Positions 44,050 to 61,709 of a DNA stretch of 64,000 nt are shown piece after piece. Source of the DNA: Botryococcus braunii (taxonomy: Eukaryota > Chlorophyta > Trebouxiophyceae); NCBI GenBank assembly GCA_002005505.1, contig KV908612.1:88786-152785 (forward strand), given 5' to 3'. The translations under genes were made by a program, and so were the position numbers. The notes beneath the pieces are model-generated. The model did not search any database, was not told the DNA's origin, and worked only from the letters and a program-made list of their open reading frames with translations. Every line of letters begins with the position of its first letter. Positions within the stretch are counted from its first letter, which is position 1.

Positions 44050-47000
44050 ATGACCAGACCTCAAACTCGTTCCCAAAGCAAGGTTTCTGAAAGTAATCCC
44101 AGCAGTACAGAGACTATGGCAACACCAGCAGGAGGCAACACGGCCTCCTCAGGAGCTGGACAGTCAGGACAGACCACTAGAGGCACTGCAGCCAGCTCGT
44201 ATGCATACACGATGAACTCCTCCAATCCCAAGATGTCTACACAGCTGAAGGCTGATCGCACTAATTTCAGGGCCTGGCGTGAAGAGCTGGAGTCCTGCGC
44301 AATGCAAAAAGGAGCAATGGGAGCGCTGGAGACAGCTATGCCTAAGACCGCAGAGAACGCAGCAGTAAAACATTTCATTTTGCAGTCTGTCCCGTCCATG
44401 TGGCACGACGAAGTCAAACATCGGGGGAGCGCTTTTGACTTCATTCAGTGGATGGCAGACCGCTGCACTGGAGGGAAGGACAGGGAAATCAACGAGAAGT
44501 GGATCAAGGGGCTCAAACAGGGCATGGTAAAGGGAGAGACAGTGCAAGAATGGTGCCACCGAGTCATCAGTATTGCCGCCTCCCTGGAGGCCAATAACCA
44601 TCAGCTGAGCGACCGCCAGATCTGCAGGTATATGTATAAGGGACTACCTGCAGTCTTGCAGAACGACGCTTGGGCAATTACCTCCGCCAAGTCAGACCCC
44701 TACAACATGCTGGAGACGATCCTCACTGCCATTGAGAACTTGGAGTACCAGGATATCCGCTGGCAGAGTCAGTGCAAGTCACAGCATCAGCTGCAGCAGT
44801 TATGGCAGCAGCAGCAGCAGCCGTGCCAGCTCAGGGTGGAATCCCTGGGCCTCCCCAAGGCGCTGGAGCTGCACCGGGCGCTGGAGCAGCACCAGGAGTG
44901 GGAGCTGGAGCACCTGCTGATGGTCAGGCCCCCCATGGCCCTTCAACTCATAACGCTGGAGGCAGGGGGCGAGGGTCTGGACGTGGCAGGAGGCCAAAGG
45001 AGGAACTGGCGTGTCGCTTCTGCAACGGGACGGGACATTTCTGGAGGGAGTGCCTGGAACTGAAGAGGCTACAAGCTCTACGTGGCACAATGCAAGCTGC
45101 ACGTGCGGGCCCAGCTGCGTGGTGGGGCACTGGAGCTCCTGAGCAACAAGCCAGCTGGTGGGATGCTAGCCAGTCCAGAGGAGGCCCTCCCGTGGCACCC
45201 TCACATGCTCATGGATCTGTGTCCACTATCTTCCCCTTCTTCCCAGGCTGGCATCTCCCACCACCACCTCCTCCAGGTGCTGGTGAGCCTATGTTCGTTT
45301 CGTTGAATGTGCTTACCCCTACGTCTCATGGGGCTTGCAGTACCTCGTGGCTGATAGATAGTGGTGCATCGGTGCACCTTGTAAATGATCTGTCTTTACT
45401 ACACAACCCAGTCCTGCATGCCCAACCCCTCCCTCTTCATTTGGCCACTTCTGACGCCAAAGGAGGGATAGTTGCAACTGGGTCTGTGTGTCTGGTCAAT
45501 GCCAGACAAGAGGTGTTTTGGCTGCATAATGTGCAGTGTGTGCCCACTGCACACACTAATCTGATTTCTGTCACAGGAGACATTCAGGATGGAGCATCAT
45601 TCCTCACTGACAGTGCAGGTGGGTACACGACCATGAAAGGCCCAGCAGGCTGGTCTGGTCAGATAGCCAGAGGGCGAGGGCTGTTTTTTTCAGAATGGGT
45701 GTGTCCAGTCAAGAGCCAGCATGCTGCGCAGCCACAGTCCAGTCCTCATGTTGCCTCGTATCATGCTAGGAAAGGACACGTGTGTATAGATAGACTACTG
45801 TGGCATGCAAGGTTGGGTCATCCTGGGGTTAAGAGTATGACAAGGTTGGACAACGAAGATCAGGTAACTGGGATCCATGTGTCCCTTGCTCCATGCTCAG
45901 AGTGTCCTTCCCAGTGTGAGTCATGTATACAAGGGAAACATTCTCGCCCCCCCTTTCCAGCTTCATCTAGACCTGCAGAGAGTGTGGTAGATCGAGTGCA
46001 CGTGGATATTGTGGGGCCCATTTCACCAGCTGCCATCACGGGAGAGCGTTTTTGGGTTACTGTGGTTGATGAAAAATCCCATCTGATAGCCTCATTGGCA
46101 GTGAAGTCGAAAGAAGTCATTCCCAAAGCCCTCATGGAGCTCTTGAAGTACTGGCAGACATTTCATGAGAAAGTGGTGAAGTGTGTGAGATCTGATAGAG
46201 GGACAGAATTTCTGAATCAGCAGTTCAAAGAATTTTGTGCTCAGCAGGGCACTAAAATGGAGACCTCAGCCCCATCCACGCCTCAGCAAAATGGACTTGC
46301 TGAGCGCATGAATCGGACTCTGAAGGAGCGCACAAGGACCCTGTTGGTGCACGCTGCAGCAGACCCTTCCTTGTGGAAGGAGGCACTGGAGTCTGCCACC
46401 CTGCTGTACAACGTGGGCCCCACCACAGGTAGGCCTCTGACCCCTACTGAGATGTTCTATGGGGTAAAGCCTGATGTTGCTTCCTTGCGCACATGGGGCT
46501 GTGTGGCACATGTTCACATTCCCCCAGGTCAGCGGTCTGTATTTGGACCAAAGACCATTCCAGGCATGTTCACTGGGTATTGCCCACAGTCCAAGGCCTA
46601 TAGAGTGTACGTAGGCAATGGTGTATGGAAAGAGAGCAGGGATGTTACATTCCTTGAGCATTTGAGAGGAGGGGAGAGAGTGGGTATGTCTAAGGTGCAA
46701 CCTAGATCCTCTCAATGGCTCTCAGGAGCGTCCTCGCAGGACAGGGGAGGCAATTCCAATGTCCCCAGCTCACCAACAGCCATTCCCGTGAATTTTTGGG
46801 AAGCAGAGGATGACCCAGTGGTGGAGTGCAAGCCCACTGGATCTCCTGCTACCACTGCCAGCTCTCCAGAGGATCACAGCAGGCTGAGGAGCTGAGTCGG
46901 ACCTGTGGCTGGAGCCCCCAGCAGCCAGGATGGTTCCCCTGCCACCTCAGAGACCTCACAGCAGTCATGGTCAGTGCTGGGCCATCTTCAATATTTAGCT

Positions 47001-49277
47001 CGGGGGGGTGCTGAAGCGCACTCGCAACTGGACAAACTGCAGAAGATGTAGGAGGGGGTCAGGTTCTAGGGGAAGTCTCAACATAGACTTCCCCCAGGAA
47101 CCACCCTCACAAGGGATCAGCGTTATGAACAGCGCCAGGCTAGGAGGGACTCAGTAGGGGTCCCCATGCATGACCCTGGCTCAGGCCAGGTACCTGTGAG
47201 TGAGCCACCCTTGGTAGGTCTCCCTGATTTGCAGAGGCAGGTTGAGACAGGGGAGGCTATGCTTGGAGAAGATGTTAGCGAGAAGAGTAGTGGGCTAGAA
47301 GTGCCAGCAGCAGGGGAAGCACGTAGCCAAGTTGAGCTGGGAACCAGTCATGCTTATGGGGTGCAGCCTGACACAGTAGGCGCAGCTCAGGAAAGTCAGA
47401 GTAGTGTACCTAGGTGTGAGTCCAGGAGAGAGAGAGAGCTGCTGCTTCCACCTGCATTGAGAAAGGTGAGAGATTGTAATGGTGGAGCGCATGAGTCTGA
47501 CAGTTCAAGAGAGAGAGTTGGGGAGGGCTCTGGCAGTTCTGGCTGTACTGCAGGATCTCAACATAAGGTACAAAATGTACCTTATTCTGGGAACCAGGAT
47601 CAGAGGGATATAAAAGACAACAGTCCCAGGAGTGCTGACAGTACTGCAGAGTCTCAGCATATGGTACAAAATGTACCTTATGTCAAGCTGGGAAAGGTTC
47701 ACGTGCCATCTTACCTGAGGGAAGCCCAATGCTCCCCTCAGTGGGATTTTTGGCAACAAGCAATGAGGGAAGAGATGGATTCCCTTGATACCCATGAGGT
47801 TCTAGAGTATGTGGACAGACCACATGGACAAAAAGTAATTCCTGTCCATTGGATATTCTCCACTAAAATTGATGCACATGGGAATGTTACTCGCTTTAAA
47901 GCGAGGTTAGTTGCCCAAGGGTGTAGACAGATCCCTGGGATAGATGTTGGGCAGGTATTTGCACCCACCAGCAGCTATGGGGCAAGGAGGGCTGTGCTGG
48001 CAGTGGCTGCCACACAGAATCTTGAGATCCACCAAGTGGATATCAAGACGGCTTTTCTCAATGGAGAGTTGGAGGAAGAGGTCTATGTGACCCAACCACC
48101 AGGATTTGAGAATGGCAACACGAGGGTTGTGTGCAAGCTTAGGAAGGCACTATACGGTCTAAAACAAGCCCCACGGGCTTGGCACAAGACCTTGACCGAC
48201 AAGTTGAGCGTGATGGGGTATAGTGTGTGCAAGAGTGATGCGGGTGTATACATCAGGAGGGCCCCTGATGGCAACCTGTCCTTTATTCTTGTTTATGTTG
48301 ATGATCTTCTCATAGTTGCCAGATTTGTTGCAGAGATTGAGTGGGGGAAAGAGTTGTTGAAGAAGGACTTCACCATCCATGATTTGGGAGAGGTGAATGA
48401 TTTCCTGGGGTGTCAGGTCCTACGCAATAGAGTTCAGAGCACTATTTCCATGAGTTGCACTCCCAAGATTGATGCTCTTGTGGAAAAGTTTGGTGTTGCT
48501 GATGATGGGCGTGTGGTTGATACCCCCATGTCCAAGGACTTCGTGGCTAGCAGCAGACCCGAGTCCTCAGATGGTTTGTTACATGGGGCAGGTACCCCAC
48601 TGCCACCTGGTCATCGGTACTGTGAGTTGATTGGATCGTTGCTATATATTGCCAATACGACCCGGCCTGACATTTCTCAGGCTGTTGGAGTGTTGTCAAG
48701 GTATAGAATGACACCCACTACCTCACACTGGAATGAGGCCATTCGAGTGCTGAAGTACTTGAGAGATACGAGAGAATTAGCTCTTACTCTGGGTGGAAAG
48801 GGGCCTGAGCTAGAAGGCTATGTTGATGCTGACTATGCTGGGGACCTGGACCACAGGTATTCCACCACTGGCTATGTTCTATCAGTCTATGGTAGTGCCG
48901 TGGTTTGGGGAAGCAAGAAGCAGAGCTCAGTTGCTACCTCAACTGTGCAAGCCGAGTTTATGGCAGCCGGCCATATTGTGAAGGAAGCCAACTGGCTTAG
49001 GGGCTTCTTGGAAGAGATTGGAGCTGCACCTTGGAGAGTCAAAATTTTCTGTGACAACCAAGGATGCATTTCCAATTTACGGAACCCCCTTTATTCCAAA
49101 TTCACAAAGCATGTTGCAGTAAGCTTCCACTATGCTAGGGAAGCTATGGCACTTGGGAAGGTAGATATCCTCTATGTAGAATCTGCTCGAAATGTGGCTG
49201 ACATTGTGACCAAGCCACTTGCTAAGCCCGTGTTTGTTGGTCATCGTGATTCACTAGGTTTGAGAAGATACACATAA
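44050..49277 (+). pseudogene. C Gag-Pol, frameshifted
   Basis: Gag from ATG 44050 (MTRPQTRSQSKVSESN); a frameshift near 44765 moves to a frame open to 46895. That frame holds the zinc knuckle CRFCNGTGHFWREC (about 45010-45055), protease DSGASVHLVND (about 45355), integrase LWHARLGHPG, D in HVDIVGP (about 46000), D in RSDRGTEF (about 46195) and E in NGLAERMNR (about 46300). TGA at 46893-46895 and further stops near 47050-47070 break the linker. From 47166 to 49277 the frame is open again (703 codons): reverse transcriptase with YVDD (about 48295) and RNase H with DADYAGD (about 48830). Closest to A1 in sequence. Confidence 0.93.
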
Positions 49278-49297
49278 AGCATGCAGGCAAGGGGAAG

Positions 49298-49998
49298 TGT
49301 TGAGTTGTGAACATACATTATAGAATGCCTTGTGCTTTAGGTGATCTTCAAATGTACATTATTAGGATACGGGTCCACTATCCACATAAGGTACCTCAAG
49401 ACACGTTCGGATGAGGTCTATTTCGAACATAAGGTACAATCTGATTTAGATTACGCGTTAGTGTGAAAGGACTATAAAAGCTGCGATCACCGCATAGTCG
49501 AGCAACTGGTTTGGAAAGATACTGGGCACATAAGGATGCCAGTCTTGTTCATGCAGTTGCATGTGTCTAAAGAGCAGACAGTCGTCAAGGACTGTAGCTG
49601 GAGAGGCACGAACTTACGACCTGTCTGCTTGCTTACAGGTGCGGTGACTCAGGGTGTGTATTGGTAATGTGTTTATGTTTGATTGCTTGTTTGTAAGTGA
49701 ACCATCTTAGTGGACAATCAAGTCTCCCAAACAGCTAAGGGACGGAGTCTTGATTGAGTATAGGAAGGTACTTGATTTCAGCCGTCAGGAGCTTATCCGT
49801 GTGTAGATGCTCATTGACAGATCAACATGTAACGGAACTGGTTTGGAAAGATACTGGGCACATAAGGATGCCAGTCTTGTTCATGCAGTTGCATGTGTCT
49901 AAAGAGCAGACAGTCGTCAAGGACTGTAGCTGGAGAGGCACGAACTTACGACCTGTCTGCTTGCTTACAGGATACGCCACTGCCCATAACCTTTTACA
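49298..49998 (+). repeat. C 3' LTR (two-cassette type)
   Basis: 701 bp; pairs with 42938-43638. Good TATA (GACTATAAAAGC). Preceded by the purine tract GGCAAGGGGAAG. Confidence 0.95.
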
Positions 49999-50003
49999 TC
50001 TTT

Positions 50004-55145
<5,142 letters not shown>

Positions 55146-55163
55146 GGAAAAGGCAAGGGGAAG

Positions 55164-55896
55164 TGTTATAATAGTGAAAGAACATTTTGGTGCCTTTCCC
55201 TCAGAAGAGTAATAGTGGCCAGATCAGCTCGGATTAACCAGCGGGAACACTCATTGCAATGAGTAAAAGGTGGCAGAACCTAGGAGTTCTGCCAGAATCT
55301 ATCTAGATCAATTTCACATAGATTAGGGAGAATGAGGTAATTGGACACGGTTTGCTTGAAAGGATTTATGACGCCGGCGTGCAAGGGCGAGGCACTTGAT
55401 TGGGACATTAAAGGCACTTCGGGTGCTTATCTCTTGACTGTTGCCTATCAAGTCCTCATTCATTTTCGGTCACTGCTTGTTCTCCTACACACAACAAGAG
55501 TGCCGACGAGCTAATCACCCTTCGTGCCTGGGTCATACAGGTAATCTGACGTTGAGTGACAGAAGCATCATTGACAATTGGTTAGGAAGAGGTCTAGGTA
55601 ATGTTACTAAGTTGGTGCTAATGCTTTTGCTCATTGAACACTAGTAATGCAGACTATCGGTAGTTGCGTAGATTAAGTAGTTTGGATTACGGAGTGATGA
55701 GAGAAAGCAAGTAGCATTGTAATGACTTGATTGGGACATTAAAGGCACTTCGGGTGCTTATCTCTTGACTGTTGCCTATCAAGTCCTCATTCATATTCGG
55801 TCACTGCTTGTTCTCCTACACACAACAAGAGTGCCGACGAGCTAATCACCCTTCGTGCCCGGGTCATACAGGAAACGCCAAGCTCAGAAGTTTTCA
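55164..55896 (+). repeat. B2 3' LTR (two-cassette type)
   Basis: 733 bp; pairs with 34031-34763, with a few differences (for example GAGTAAAAGG for GAGTAATAGG). Confidence 0.95.
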
Positions 55897-56146
55897 CCCT
55901 GGCTTTGTGACCCGGTCGTTATTTGAGCGATATTTGCAGCATATTGGAGGCCCCGACAAAGAGGAATTCTGGACGGAGAGAGCAGCCTACGCAGCTGTGG
56001 AGACTGCGCTAGCCTCTTTGGACGAGGACTTTCTTGACTCACTGGTGGGAAGCATCAAAGGCTACAGCCAAGAAGAGTGGCTTACCGTGTCAGCCAGTGA
56101 AGACGAGGATGGAGACTCGCGGATCTCGGAGCGTAGCGACCACTGA
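55897..56146 (+). pseudogene. ORF0 of D, second part
   Basis: Starts at PGFVTRSLFERYLQHIGG, which matches PGYLTRAIFERCLQQTGG of B3, and ends EDEDGDSRISERSDH. The 23 codons between QWF and PGF are missing at the B2 junction. It is much diverged from B1-B3 in the middle, yet keeps YWTE-like FWTERAAYAAVE and the acidic tail. Confidence 0.85.
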
Positions 56147-56161
56147 ACAACAACTCACAGA

Positions 56162-58502
56162 ATGAAGAAGAAGGGTTCAAGCACCAGTGAAGCTTCGAAG
56201 TCAGCCAGCGAACAGTCTACATCAACTCCGACACGAGAACCATGCACACCCAGCACTTCAAGGGGGGAAGGAGACAGCTTACCAAAGGTCATCGCCACCC
56301 AGGTCAAGGTCCATATCAAGCTACAGAACAAAGGTCAGAACTTTGTGGTGTGGAATAATGCCTTTATTGCAGCTAATTATTCCAAAGGATCCTTGCCCAG
56401 GCTTGCTATTCAGGAAGCCATGCCTGGGACTACCCACAATGCTGCTGCCTTGCTGCTCCTGTATGAGTCTGTCCCTGAAGATTGGTTGGGAGAGTTGTCC
56501 AGTAAACCTTCAGCCTACGATGCATATGTACACATCTGCAGAAAGTTCACAGGTGGACACAATGTTCAGGCCAATGCTGACTGGCTGAAGGAGATGTCCA
56601 GAGGCATGAGACAAGGAGAAACATTGTCCCAGTATGTGAATAGGATGATCAATCTCAAGGGCTGTCTGAAGCGCAATGGACATGATCTCCTGGATGGACA
56701 TGTGGCAACTCAGATTGTTCAAGGACTGCCTGCAAATGCAAGGGAGCCAGGATTGCTATCTACTGCTGTCGCCCATCCACTGGAACAACTGGCTGACCTC
56801 ATCACAACCACAGCAGAAGCAATTGGCTACAACGACGATGGAGACCAGCCAGCAAGGGTCATGATGGCCCTGCCCACCCCAGAAGCAGCTCCCCCTGCCC
56901 CTGCTGCAAGTGCAGTTAACCGGTCCAGGCAGCCTGCTGAAGTGGATCAAAAGGCGGAAGTGCGTGGGACTTGCAACTACTGCCACAAAGAGGGACACTT
57001 CTGGCGTGACTGTCGCAAGCGCCAGAGGGACACGGAGACGCAGAGAAATGAGGTAGCAGCAGTGAAGCAACTGGCAAACATGTGGCCCCAAGGGCAGTTT
57101 TCTGGAGGACCTCCTCCTCCCCCAGCAGTCCAACATGCTTTTCCTGGAGCTGGAGCCTTCTCTCTGCTGCACCCTCCGCCTGGCCCACCTTCCCCTACCC
57201 CTGAAGGTAAGCCATATGTGGTGTCTTACAATGTATTAGACTCATCAACCAGCAGGAAGTCCAAACAGTCTTGGCTAGTAGACAGTGGAGCATCTGTGCA
57301 TGTGGTCAACAACCTGTCTTTGTTGCATGCCCCCACAGTACATGCCACACCCCTTCCATTACAGCTTGCCACCTCACATGCTACTGGAGGAATTATTGCC
57401 ACTGGATCTATATGTCTTTTGACCCACCAGTGCGTCCCACTGTGGCTGCACCATGTGCAGTGCGTTCCCTCTGCCACTACCAATATTCTGTCAGTGTCAG
57501 CTGCCCTTCGTGATGGAGCATGTTTTGCCACAGATAATGTTGGGGCCTTTACAGCAGTGTCAGGCCCAAATGGGTGGAGAATTCCTGTCAGATCAGAACA
57601 TGGCCTGTACTATATCCATGACTGCTTCCCTGTAACTGCAAGCAGAAATCCTTCCAGTGTCACAGCTGCAGTGAAGACCAAATGCAGCAAAAATCCAAAA
57701 CACGACTGTGCCAGGAGATTTTTGTGGCGGAGCAGGATGGGACACCCAGGAGAACCTTGGATGCAGCGCCTAAGCAATGAACAGCTGGTCACTGGAATTG
57801 ACACATCATTGTCTCCCTGTGTGTGGATGCCCCAAACATTGTGAAGCCTGCATTGAAGGAAAACATACCCGCCCCCTATTTGGAGAGAGTAGCAGACCTG
57901 CAGTGAACCCCCTGGATAGAGTGCACATTGATACAGTGGGTCCCATTTCCCCTGCAGCCATCACTGGAGAGCGATTCTGGGTGACTGTGGCAGATGAGGC
58001 CTCTAGCCGGAAAGCTGTCCTGCCAGTTAAATCCAAGGACGTCATTGGGTCTGTGGTCAGGGATCTTAAACTGTTCTTGCAGACGGAAAGGGGAGTTACA
58101 GTAAAGTGCATTCGTTGCGATCGCGGTACAGAATTTATTAACTCCAGATTCAAGGAATTTTGTGCCTCTCAGGGAACTAAATTGGAGATCTCAGCCCCAT
58201 ACACCCCTCAGCAGAATGGGATAGCAGAGCGAGCCAACAGAACCCCGAAGGAGCGTACCACAACCCTCCTCAGTTTTGCTGCAGCCAGCCCTGTGATGTG
58301 GAAGGAAGCCCTGGAGATGGCATGCACTCTCCTGAATATGGGACCCAGTACAGGCAGGCCTCTCACACATTTCCAAATGTTTATGGGTTTTAAACCAGAT
58401 GTATCCCTCTTACGCACATGGGGATGTCTGGTTTTGTTCATGTCCCTGATCAGCAGAGGGGTGTATTTTCGCCCAAGGCAGTGCCGGGAATGTTCACTGG
58501 AT
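56162..58502 (+). pseudogene. D Gag-Pol, frameshifted and truncated
   Basis: ATG 56162 (MKKKGSSTSEASKSASEQ), Gag core, zinc knuckle CNYCHKEGHFWRDC (about 56977), protease DSGASVHVVNN (about 57280), integrase zinc part LWRSRMGHPG. A frameshift near 57820 moves to the frame 57777-58565, which holds D in HIDTVGP, D in RCDRGTEF and E in NGIAERANR. Another shift near 58430 follows. Homology with B1-B3 stops after GMFTG-coding DNA at about 58502; reverse transcriptase and RNase H are absent. Confidence 0.9.
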
Positions 58503-58760
58503 GCCAGTGCATTTTTTAGTGGCAACTTGTTGCCAAAATGGCGATATTTAATAATAGGGGGCTGAAATTGGCAATTTTAAATATATTCTGGGCTGTTGGG
58601 ATTGCCATTTGTGACAACCTATATTAATATTTTACGGCGGAGGTTGCCAATTGGTGGCAACCAGTATTTAATGTGACCTTACCCAAAGTTGCCATGTGGC
58701 AACCTGAAATTAATTGGTTATGGACCGAAGTTGCCAGTGGAAATCCGAAATCCGAAATTT
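58503..58760. repeat. AT-rich segment dense in GTTGCCA/TGGCAAC
   Basis: About eight copies of GTTGCCA, TGGCAAC or one-base variants on both strands, including the palindrome GTTGCCAATTGGTGGCAAC and GTTGCCATGTGGCAAC. It begins exactly where D is truncated. No coding frame recognised. Confidence 0.55.
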
Positions 58761-58828
58761 TCCTTTCTGCAAAAGATAGAAGGGGTCTAAACATTACAAT
58801 GGATCATCGTGCAGGCTTTGATGATGAC

Positions 58829-59290
58829 TTAGACATTGATTTCTCCATCTTGGGTGCGATTCAGTGGTGTTGGATACGATGGCTCATGCAGCGCATGTGT
58901 CTGCTGGATCAAGAATGGGAGGCGTGGGTCATAGGATGGGTTGCCCGGTACGGTGTTGTAGGTTAGGCCTCCCTGGCGGTGTGCCGTAAATATATCTTCG
59001 CTGATGGCCATGCTCTCTATTGCAAATGTTTCTGTTTTGTTATCTGTCAAGTAGATGAGGCTGATCTTGAAGTTTCCACGTCCGTGGTGTTTGACATCTT
59101 CCTTCATCAGCTTGCATGGGCGTTGAAGATGTTGGCGCAGGCGTTGGGGGAGGTGCTGTGTTGTTTGTCCCACATATGTGGTGCCGTTGACTAGGTTTGT
59201 AGTCCGGTATAGAGCATGTACTTTGGGACCTGTTCCAGGCGTGCATGGTGAAGTTGGTAGTGGTGAAGGGCAACATGGCCGATATAGCAT
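58829..59290 (-). pseudogene. GIY-YIG nuclease domain
   Basis: 153-codon minus-strand frame with a GIY-YIG fold: ALYRT (26-30) stands in for GIY, TYVGQT (38-43) for YIG, followed by an arginine-rich helix (QRLRQHL, about 49-55), glutamate E92 in AIESMAI and asparagine N112 in TYN. These fit the catalytic Tyr, Arg, Glu and metal-site pattern of the family. GIY-YIG nucleases nick DNA in homing introns, Penelope-like elements and some viruses. It lies just downstream, on the same strand, of helicase pieces and may be the C-terminus of the same protein. The start is not certain because upstream frames are broken. Confidence 0.75.
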
Positions 59291-59330
59291 GTTGTTGAGT
59301 CCAGGGGTTCACCTTGTGGCGTTGTTTGTC

Positions 59331-61500
59331 TTATTTGTAGCGGGGGTTGCGACCCGGTGTCTTCAGGTTCGATTTCTGCAGGCGAACCCTCCTTTTAGTA
59401 TTTGTTACTGTTGTGGGGGTTTGAGGACTGTGTTTTGTGGGGCGTACTGCTTCTGACAGTGGCGTGATGGGATGTTGGGTTGCCTCTGACGGGGATGGAG
59501 CATCGGTTTTTGGTGGCGATTCAGAGACTGCACCTCGATTGACTCTCTCTTGGAGATACTTGGGGAGCTGGTCATTGTTTGCAGCAGCCAGGTCGACGAG
59601 GACTGAGTCTGCCAGCTGGTCATCCCAGGTGAAGACATCGGAAGCAATCTGGTCATACTTGTATATCTGCAGACGCATGTTGTTTTTAAGATGTTGTGTA
59701 ACCGTGTTTACTTTTTGCTCTTGAAGCGGTCAAGGCGCGTACCAGCGGTTCGAGTACATACCACCGTGTTCTGGTCAACTTGCTGACAGCTGCATATGCG
59801 TCCCGTAGAGGCACTCCGACACCGCGGTTGTCATCAGTTTCCAGAATGACTGGAGGTGTGAGCGATTCCAGTGCTTCCAGTATTTTTCCAGTGGCCATGC
59901 GTACGTGCTGGGGGTGATTTGCCTTCCAAGCAGTGCTTCTTTGGATGTAGCTGCTGAAGAACTCATGGCGGGCAGCGTACGATGGGAAAACTTGTTCGAG
60001 GTCCTTTGGGCGGATGCCCATGCCGTCACCAAACTCTCCCTTGTGAGCTTCGGAAAGGGTGGCCTGCATGTTGGGAGTGTCAAGTATGAGGTCGTTTTAA
60101 ATCAAGCTGTTGTGTTTGCGGCGTTGCTCTATCTTTCCAGTGGGGCATACCGTGCCGTAAGCAGGGTTGATGCACATGCTCCAGCGTTCTGCGCTTTACG
60201 ATGTCTTGTATTTCCTCTTGTGTCAAGCTTCGTTTCTTGTGATTCTGGCCAGGATTGCTTGCCCCCAGTTGTTAGTCACGCACAGAACATGTCAACAGTG
60301 ATTCTACCTATTATCTTCAAGTGTTGCCTGTTGGTGGTTCTTGTGAGCATTGTATATATAAGCCCATAGCCTTATAAATAAGCCCATGACAAAATGCATC
60401 TTGAATATCTATGATGACAGGGTGGTTGATTGTGGCCCTCTGTGCTTTATGCCCGGTGATGGCATGGCACACGGTCAGGGGGAAAGTGGTCTTTCTGTAG
60501 ACGGTGCCTCCCAGCAGAACCGCTCTAGATACAGAGCGATGGATAGTGACTGGAGCTTGTGTGCCATCGAATCTGATGGATATGCTCTTTGGCTGTCTGT
60601 CTGCCTCGAGGGTGATGTGCAGTACTGTGCCAATGCTGCCATTCATGAGCCCTCGTGCGACCGAGGTGTTTTCAGGAGCATGACTCGGGTTCCACATGCC
60701 ACGCTGGACAGGGTGTCGAAGTAAGGGTTGGGCGTCAAGAACTGCGTTGCAGTTTTGGCTCGACGGCATGCTTCCGAGCCAACTTGAGATGGTGGGTGTA
60801 GCATGTTGTGTGGGAGGGGGGGATGGCATGTCGGTGTGATCTGATGGACTGCTCCACATGTACATGTCGTAGGGCACTGGCAGTGCTGCAGGGTGTGGTG
60901 AAACTTTGCCACAGCTATTGCATTCCAGTCTAGCACCTGTGAAATGAGAATCGTGATTGTGATTCCGGGTGTAATCTCTCAGCAGGTGTTTTCGGAGATG
61001 AAAGGATTGTGGAACGTTGAGTAGGCTGAGGAAGCGTTAGAATTGTGGGATACCTGGCAGCGATGGGTGCAGAGCACCAGGGTTTCTGGCGTGAGTGAAG
61101 CAAGGGCTTCTTCTCGCGTGCAATAGCATTGTTCCAAGACTGCATCTATTTCCTCTTGCGCAAGAGTGTGAGGGTCTCGTGCAGTCAGCTTTGCATAATC
61201 TTGGTCTGAAACCGCTCTCAAACAAACATCCAGTCGAAAGTGTTGAGCTGATTTCCAGGCGTGGTGCTGATCAATCGAACATATGTCACATGCTGCATGA
61301 CCACCCCTGGACGCGTACACGTTAGTTGTGGTGTTGTGTTTCGGCCGGTAGAGAGCCATGTCGCCAGATTCGAAGGCTGTACCTGCCTCATATGCTTGCA
61401 TATTGCTCGGAGCTGTTTGGGGTCGCCAACAAAGATGACTGCAATATGTAACACTGCTTCTTGAAGCCACATCCCATTGCTCAACCTCGACTGCCTGTCA
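59331..61500 (-). pseudogene. PIF1-type helicase of a mobile element, fragmented
   Basis: Minus-strand pieces in gene order: AVIFVGDPKQLRAI (about 61400-61450, helicase motif with Walker-B-adjacent GDxxQL); LASLTPETLVLCTHR (about 61070); ACGTRVMLLK (about 60690) and SVARGLMNGSIGTV (about 60640); FPLTVCHAITGHKAQ (about 60450), matching the C-terminal helicase motif of PIF1 in Helitron-like proteins where HKSQG is usual. Then two frames, 59686-60069 and 59331-59678, without known domains; the second is rich in S, P and T. At least four frame changes. Walker A is not found; upstream DNA (61501-61700) shows no further match. No HUH Rep domain is visible. Confidence 0.65.
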
Positions 61501-61709
61501 CAACCCACCAACAAAACCACATTCAACAAAGGTCGTCCACACACAAGCTTCATAACCGACAGGCTTCCGAAGCCAACACCAACACCAACACCAACATCCC
61601 ACCGCCTTAAAAAAAACGCCGGGCACGGCACCCTTTCACACCCACGCACACTTCCGGACCCCCCCGTAACCCGCCGATCGGACGCCCTCTGAGGACTCCT
61701 GGTTTCCAG
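61501..61709. other. No gene recognised
   Basis: Short stretch between the helicase piece and the repeated unit; includes a CCAACACCAACACC run and a CGCC-rich part. No coding likeness seen. Confidence 0.5.

Larger units (their letters stand above)
42938..49998 (+). mobile_element. Ty1/copia element C, inserted in B2 gag
   Basis: 7061 bp; LTRs of 701 bp at 42938-43638 and 49298-49998; target duplication TCTTT at 42933-42937 and 49999-50003. The 5' LTR ends TTTAGA against TTTACA in the 3' LTR, one terminal change. Protein and LTR are related to the A family. Gag has a frameshift near 44765 and the integrase-RT linker has stops, while the last 703 codons are open. Confidence 0.95.

Noticed and set aside
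59905..60369. Plus-strand frame of 154 codons
   Set aside because: It overlaps the minus-strand helicase/GIY-YIG locus, which has recognisable motifs, and has none itself.
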